Source of the DNA: Pseudomonas alcaligenes
GTDB lineage: Bacteria; Pseudomonadota; Gammaproteobacteria; Pseudomonadales; Pseudomonadaceae
Assembly (NCBI RefSeq): GCF_014490745.1
Contig: NZ_LZEU01000001.1
Location: 2,259,501 to 2,323,500 of the forward strand
Length of the DNA stretch: 64,000 nt
Direction: 5' to 3'
Translations under genes and position numbers: made by a program
The notes under the pieces: generated by a model
What the model was told of the DNA's origin: nothing
Seen by the model: only the letters and a program-made list of their open reading frames with translations
Databases searched by the model: none
Shown here: positions 60,626 through 64,000 of the stretch, one piece after another
Numbering within the stretch: position 1 is the stretch's first letter
How the letters are laid out: each line of letters begins with the position of its first letter

Positions 60626-63229
60626 CTATGCTTTACGCGCCTTTTTGATCGCAACAGCACGGGTCTCTACCCGAGATCTCCATGATTCCAAGCGTTCAAT
60701 ATCCGCGAGCAACTCTTCAGGATCAGGTACCGCCACACCACCAGCCAGGGCCTTATCATGCGCATAGTTTGAACACTGGCTCATCCCAGCAAAAACCTCT
60801 CGATAGTCGTCATCCTCGACGACCACCTCGTCCAATCGCTGAGTCTCGACACCTTTGCGGAATCGCAGGATCACCTTGCGCAGCAAGACCTCCTCTACGG
60901 CCCGCTCCCAAGCCATGCGCAGATGAAAATACGCCTCCACAGTTTGTTTACGATGTTCGGGCTCATCACCTACTCGATATAGCTTGGCAATTTGTTGCTG
61001 ATGGGCGCGGAGGGCGCCGATACGCCGGCTTGTATTTTTGCCCTCAAACGGTAAATCAGCTTCGGCAACGCCAAAGCCTTCAGGGCGCCGGTTCAGGCTT
61101 TGAGCCAGCATGGGGATGTCCCGCTTCTCGGCCTCGTCGACAAGCAGGTACAGGAAGTAGATGTCGTGGGTAAGAATGATGACCTGGCGTTTGGCCGCCT
61201 CGGCGACAAGTCGTTGAACAACACGCTCTCGCCGCCGGTGATCGAGGGAGGACACCGGGTCATCAAAGATAACAGCGCCTCGACTACCGGAAAGCTCCAC
61301 CTCAGATAGAAAAGCTGCGATGGCAATTGCCCGCTGCTCACCTTCGCTAAGAAGGTCACCCGGACTTCGGCTCTGCGTCGTTTCGAGCTTCAGCCTGTGG
61401 AGCGCTTTGCCTTTGTCGGCCCGACTTTTGAGGGCAAGTCGTAGCGTACCCACCCCCAGAGCTTTGAACTCGCGGTTAAGGGTATTTTCCAGCTCTTGAG
61501 AGACAACTTTTTCTGCAAGCTCTCCGGCCTTGGTAGAAATGCCTGTGGTCTTAAGATCTCCCAGGCAGGCCTTCAGCTTAGCTTGCAGGACCAACTGGTT
61601 GATTGCCGCCACGACGGCATCTCTAACTGCCTGCAGGCGCACTCTGGCATCCAGATCTGTAAATTGCTTCTGTAGTGCTTCGCGAGCCTTCTCATCGGAT
61701 GCTTGCTCCAATGAGTCTGCGCTTCGATTCAACGCCTGAACCAGTATCTGCAGACGCTCTGCGGGGCTGGGTGGGATCTCGCCGATCTCACTCCATGCAT
61801 TATCGATAACAGCCTGCTTCAAAGCTGCTTGCCTAGATTTCAAGACAGTTTCGAAAGCCGTCACCTCAGCAGCCAAGCCAGGCACCTGGGCCTCTATCTC
61901 ACCCAGGGTGACTTCATCTGCCCCTAGTCCCAGATCGTGCTGTTCCAAAGCTCTGAAGTCGGCGTACAAGTCGCGGCGCCGCTGTTGGGCGTGAGTTTTT
62001 GCTTCGGCCAGTACGAACTGCTCGAAGCGATGCAACCTCTCAGCCCCCTCTCCAAGGGGCTGCTGGCAGAGCGGGCAGGGGGCCTCTGCGCTGAGATGGG
62101 GAAACACTTGCCCAGGATGGGACTCCACTGCGTACCGGCGGGCTGCTTCGAAAAGTTCCTGCCACACCTCGCCGCCAGTTCCTGGCAGAAGGGTTTCTTG
62201 TTCTACAAACTGTTTGGCGGCTATTTCAGCCGCGGATTTAGCTTTTTGATAGACCTCAGTTTTCTCCCGCAGGCCAGCCGCAACGACGCCATCCACCAGT
62301 TTGGTTTTGTCCGCAACGCTAGTTGCGATTGCCTCCACCCGTTTTGCCAACTGACGGTGCTGAGTTGCCTTCTCCTTCGGGTTCGCCTCGAGGAGGCTTT
62401 TGCCCCAGGCTTCGTGTTGAGCTAGCTCCTCTAGCGTGAGCGTTGCAAGTGCATCGATTTGCTCCACCTTCGTCTTAGCAGACAATGTGGCAATCAACTG
62501 CCCCACCGGCGTTGCGCCTTGAAGCGGCGCAAACAGCGTCAAATCGACTGCCGCCTGGGCTATTTCTGCGTCAATGATTGCTTTCAGCTGCCGGTAGAGT
62601 TTTGCGAGTCCCTCGAACACATCGAGGCCGTACGGGACGTATGAAAAGTCGTCTTCCGTATCAAGATATGCACGTGCGCAGCGTGTATCGAAGATGGCGA
62701 GTGATGACAGCACGGCAGGAGCGGTCAGCCCCTGCACCCACTGAACACCCTGTGCGGCTCCGTCAACAGAGATATCAAACCATGCTTCAGGCACCGCAGC
62801 CTTGTCAGCAGGTAGATTCGCATTGGGGTGGATGGGCTCAATCTGATCCCTCGCACGGCAGGCCCGTTTGAGGACCCGAGAGTAGCCCGATTTTCCCGAT
62901 CCGTTATCGCCATAGATAACCGTCAACCCCGAACCACCGATAGGCAGCACCTGCCCTTCAGCAATGGCATTCACATGCCTGAAATCCCTAATTGCGTGAA
63001 GCAGGACAAGAGTGTCCGCCTTCACCGGCTCGGGTATTTGTCCGGCCTGAAGCGGGCTGGGTTCGCGCTTGTGTGCGTCTTCAATCCCATGCGTCGACTT
63101 CAGTAAGGCCAGTAGGTCGGCCTGATCCGCCGCCTCCAGCTCTGGTCTCGCGAGCAACCGGGCGAGTGCGTCACTTTGCCAAGGAGCTAGTGACTGCGAC
63201 CAAGCATGAATTTCTTGAAGCAGTGACAT
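60626..63229 (-). CDS. PrrC/RloC-like ABC-type ATPase, candidate defence protein
   Basis: 867 residues. Walker A VIYGDNGSGKSGYSRVLKRA (~110), a long coiled-coil middle with a CPLC pair (EAPCPLCQQPLG) like a zinc hook, ABC signature LLSEGEQRAIAIAAFL, Walker B AVIFDDPVSSLDHRRRE and H-loop ILTHDIYFLYLL. The C-terminal domain has an Arg-x3-Glu (LRMAWERAVEE) and a later His (SNYAHDK), a pattern reminiscent of PrrC/RloC anticodon nucleases. Start MSLLQEIHAW with GGAGG upstream. No restriction genes are adjacent. Confidence 0.65.
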   Translation of the reverse strand: MSLLQEIHAWSQSLAPWQSDALARLLARPELEAADQADLLALLKSTHGIEDAHKREPSPLQAGQIPEPVKADTLVLLHAIRDFRHVNAIAEGQVLPIGGSGLTVIYGDNGSGKSGYSRVLKRACRARDQIEPIHPNANLPADKAAVPEAWFDISVDGAAQGVQWVQGLTAPAVLSSLAIFDTRCARAYLDTEDDFSYVPYGLDVFEGLAKLYRQLKAIIDAEIAQAAVDLTLFAPLQGATPVGQLIATLSAKTKVEQIDALATLTLEELAQHEAWGKSLLEANPKEKATQHRQLAKRVEAIATSVADKTKLVDGVVAAGLREKTEVYQKAKSAAEIAAKQFVEQETLLPGTGGEVWQELFEAARRYAVESHPGQVFPHLSAEAPCPLCQQPLGEGAERLHRFEQFVLAEAKTHAQQRRRDLYADFRALEQHDLGLGADEVTLGEIEAQVPGLAAEVTAFETVLKSRQAALKQAVIDNAWSEIGEIPPSPAERLQILVQALNRSADSLEQASDEKAREALQKQFTDLDARVRLQAVRDAVVAAINQLVLQAKLKACLGDLKTTGISTKAGELAEKVVSQELENTLNREFKALGVGTLRLALKSRADKGKALHRLKLETTQSRSPGDLLSEGEQRAIAIAAFLSEVELSGSRGAVIFDDPVSSLDHRRRERVVQRLVAEAAKRQVIILTHDIYFLYLLVDEAEKRDIPMLAQSLNRRPEGFGVAEADLPFEGKNTSRRIGALRAHQQQIAKLYRVGDEPEHRKQTVEAYFHLRMAWERAVEEVLLRKVILRFRKGVETQRLDEVVVEDDDYREVFAGMSQCSNYAHDKALAGGVAVPDPEELLADIERLESWRSRVETRAVAIKKARKA

Positions 63230-63353
63230 CCTTTGCCCTCCCTGGATTTCTCCCAATCCGAGCTGATGCTGAGCATTTACTGCGTGCCCTTATTTCATAG
63301 CTCGCGCTTCGCTTACTTGCCAAAAATATTGCCCAGAGTCATTTGGCGGGGCA

Positions 63354-63384
63354 TTGACCTTGCCAGGGTGTCAAGGTTGATTCT
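63354..63384 (+). promoter_or_regulatory. CueR-type promoter/operator of copZ
   Basis: TTGACC (-35, 63354-63359), then a 19-bp spacer and GATTCT (-10-like). The spacer contains the dyad ACCTTG-ccagggtgt-CAAGGT (63357-63377), the layout of MerR-family copper promoters. Transcription would run into the chaperone gene at 63425. No cueR gene is in the window. Confidence 0.78.
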
Positions 63385-63424
63385 TAAGCACGGCAATCGT
63401 GCCGATCTAGAGAAGAGGTGATTT

Positions 63425-63634
63425 ATGGTCGTTCTGAAGGTAACGGGAATGGGCTGCGGCAGCTGCGTCAGCAAGATCACCAGGTCTATTCAGCTCCTAG
63501 ATTCGGAGGCGCGCGTGGTGGTTGATCGAGCCGCCGGCACAGTTTCTGTAAACACCCAAGAAAGCGCAGCAACGGTATGTGAAACGGTACGTGAGCTGGG
63601 TTTTGGGGCTGAGATTGGCGAATGGGCCGCCTGA
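63425..63634 (+). CDS. copZ: CopZ-like copper chaperone (HMA domain)
   Basis: 69 residues, one HMA domain. The metal motif is GMGCGSCVSKI (CxxC) after the first strand VVLKVTG, with a typical second half (VCETVRELGFGAEI). It carries Cu(I) in the cytoplasm to export ATPases. The CueR-type promoter just upstream supports copper induction. Confidence 0.9.
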   Translation: MVVLKVTGMGCGSCVSKITRSIQLLDSEARVVVDRAAGTVSVNTQESAATVCETVRELGFGAEIGEWAA

Positions 63635-63689
63635 ATCGATGTCTCGTTCTTCGAAGACCGTTGCCGGGCAACGGTCTTCACATGCCTAC

Positions 63690-64000
63690 CTAGTGTCGAA
63701 CCAGCAGTCCGTCACTGACCCACTGCTTCAACCATATCGCCGCTTGGAGGGGCGCTTGCTCGCCATGCGATGTAAGTAGCGACTCGCAGAGCTCGGCGAA
63801 TGACTCGCCACCAGCAAACAGCCCCAGCGCCTTCGCCTCATCTGGCTCCAGGCTTCGATACCGACATACCAAATCATGGTGCCATACGAGGCAACTCTGA
63901 TCCACTGGCATGCGAGTACTTGGGGGAAGAGGGCTTTCGGCTTTGGCGGCCTTCCATATCTCCAGCGTGTTGTACTGCAGATGCAGCCAGTTGACCGATG
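63690..64000 (-). CDS. HvfC/BufC-like protein, C-terminal part (5' end outside window)
   Basis: The minus-strand frame is open from the window edge to the stop at 63690; about 102 residues are visible. They include WLHLQYNTLEIWK, CLVWHHDLVCRYRSLEPDEA, LFAGGESFAELCESLL and AAIWLKQWVSDGLLVRH, which resemble the C-terminal end of HvfC/BufC (DUF2063-type) proteins. Those proteins act with HvfB/BufB in maturing small copper-binding RiPPs. The neighbouring copper genes fit this. The assignment is tentative because only the tail is seen. Confidence 0.55.
   Translation of the reverse strand, partial: SVNWLHLQYNTLEIWKAAKAESPLPPSTRMPVDQSCLVWHHDLVCRYRSLEPDEAKALGLFAGGESFAELCESLLTSHGEQAPLQAAIWLKQWVSDGLLVRH

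Larger units (their letters stand above)
27052..64000. mobile_element. Accessory island with Tn7-type transposition genes (far end outside window)
   Basis: From here on, gene content changes to mobility, defence, mutagenesis, arsenic and copper genes, and base composition becomes more AT-rich and mixed. The transposition genes lie at the left edge just inside the repeats, as in Tn7-like elements where cargo fills the rest. Whether everything up to 64000 is a single element or a nest of several insertions cannot be decided without the other end. Confidence 0.5.

Noticed and set aside
1..64000. tRNA, rRNA or tmRNA genes
   Set aside because: No cloverleaf with a GTTCRA-type T-loop or rRNA-like sequence was recognised on either strand.

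Overview
The window is a piece of a Pseudomonas chromosome. The first ~26.7 kb is GC-rich core genome with a strong Pseudomonas signature: the order cmaX-crfX-cmpX-sigX-oprF, the pair ugd-galU followed by gor, and the NO-detoxification block nnrS-ppyR-fhp/fhpR. It looks related to, but not identical with, P. aeruginosa. All functional calls come from reading the translated sequence and recalling family features; no database search was run.

Core region (1-26750). 1-3402: membrane-stress locus (CorA-like CmaX tail, CrfX, the MscS-like CmpX, ECF sigma SigX, porin OprF, strong terminator). 3502-8294: UDP-glucose dehydrogenase, GalU, a glyoxalase-fold protein, glutathione reductase and a TRIC-family membrane protein. 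8355-12409: a DUF2388 protein, two PqiA-type membrane proteins without the usual MCE partner, and a LysR gene divergent from a sad-type succinate-semialdehyde dehydrogenase. 12415-16790: NnrS, PpyR and flavohemoglobin divergent from the NorR-like activator FhpR, with a sigma-54 promoter and three GT-N7-AC sites in the intergenic DNA. 16796-21208: amino-acid racemase, an octaheme cytochrome fused to HEAT/TPR repeats, and a GAF-GGDEF cyclase. 21450-24607: a coupled cluster ending in an Fe-S photolyase and a small DUF2256 zinc protein. 24696-26747: tautomerase, SDR and LysR.

Accessory island (about 27050 to beyond the window end). It begins after an orphan 3' gene remnant, with repeated GAAAGTGGGACT motifs that look like a Tn7-type end. 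Then come four compact AT-richer genes (degenerate TnsA-like, TnsB/TniA, TnsC/TniB, TniQ) and, converging on them, a divergent tnpT/tnpS pair with palindromes between, as in the cointegrate-resolution module of the Tn4651 family. Cargo follows: a CoiA-like gene and a DEDDh exonuclease; a type II CBASS (HNH-SAVED effector, CD-NTase, E1/E2 Cap2, JAMM Cap3); orphan antitoxin-like genes; an SOS cassette (SRAP-like gene, CsrA-like gene, LexA box, UmuD-like gene, UmuC); an arsenic cluster (MFS, flavin monooxygenase and ArsR divergent from arsC-arsR-arsH-gapdh-arsJ); a copper cluster (CopRS, a His/Met-rich periplasmic protein, two cupredoxins, a DUF2933 protein, a Cu P-type ATPase); a PrrC/RloC-like ATPase; a CueR-type promoter with a CopZ chaperone; and the end of an HvfC/BufC-like gene.

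The most notable proposal is a Tn7-type element whose TnsA-like subunit appears to have lost its nuclease residues and which is linked to a TnpS/TnpT tyrosine-recombinase resolution system. Together these suggest replicative transposition followed by resolution, carrying anti-phage, mutagenesis, arsenic and copper functions as cargo.
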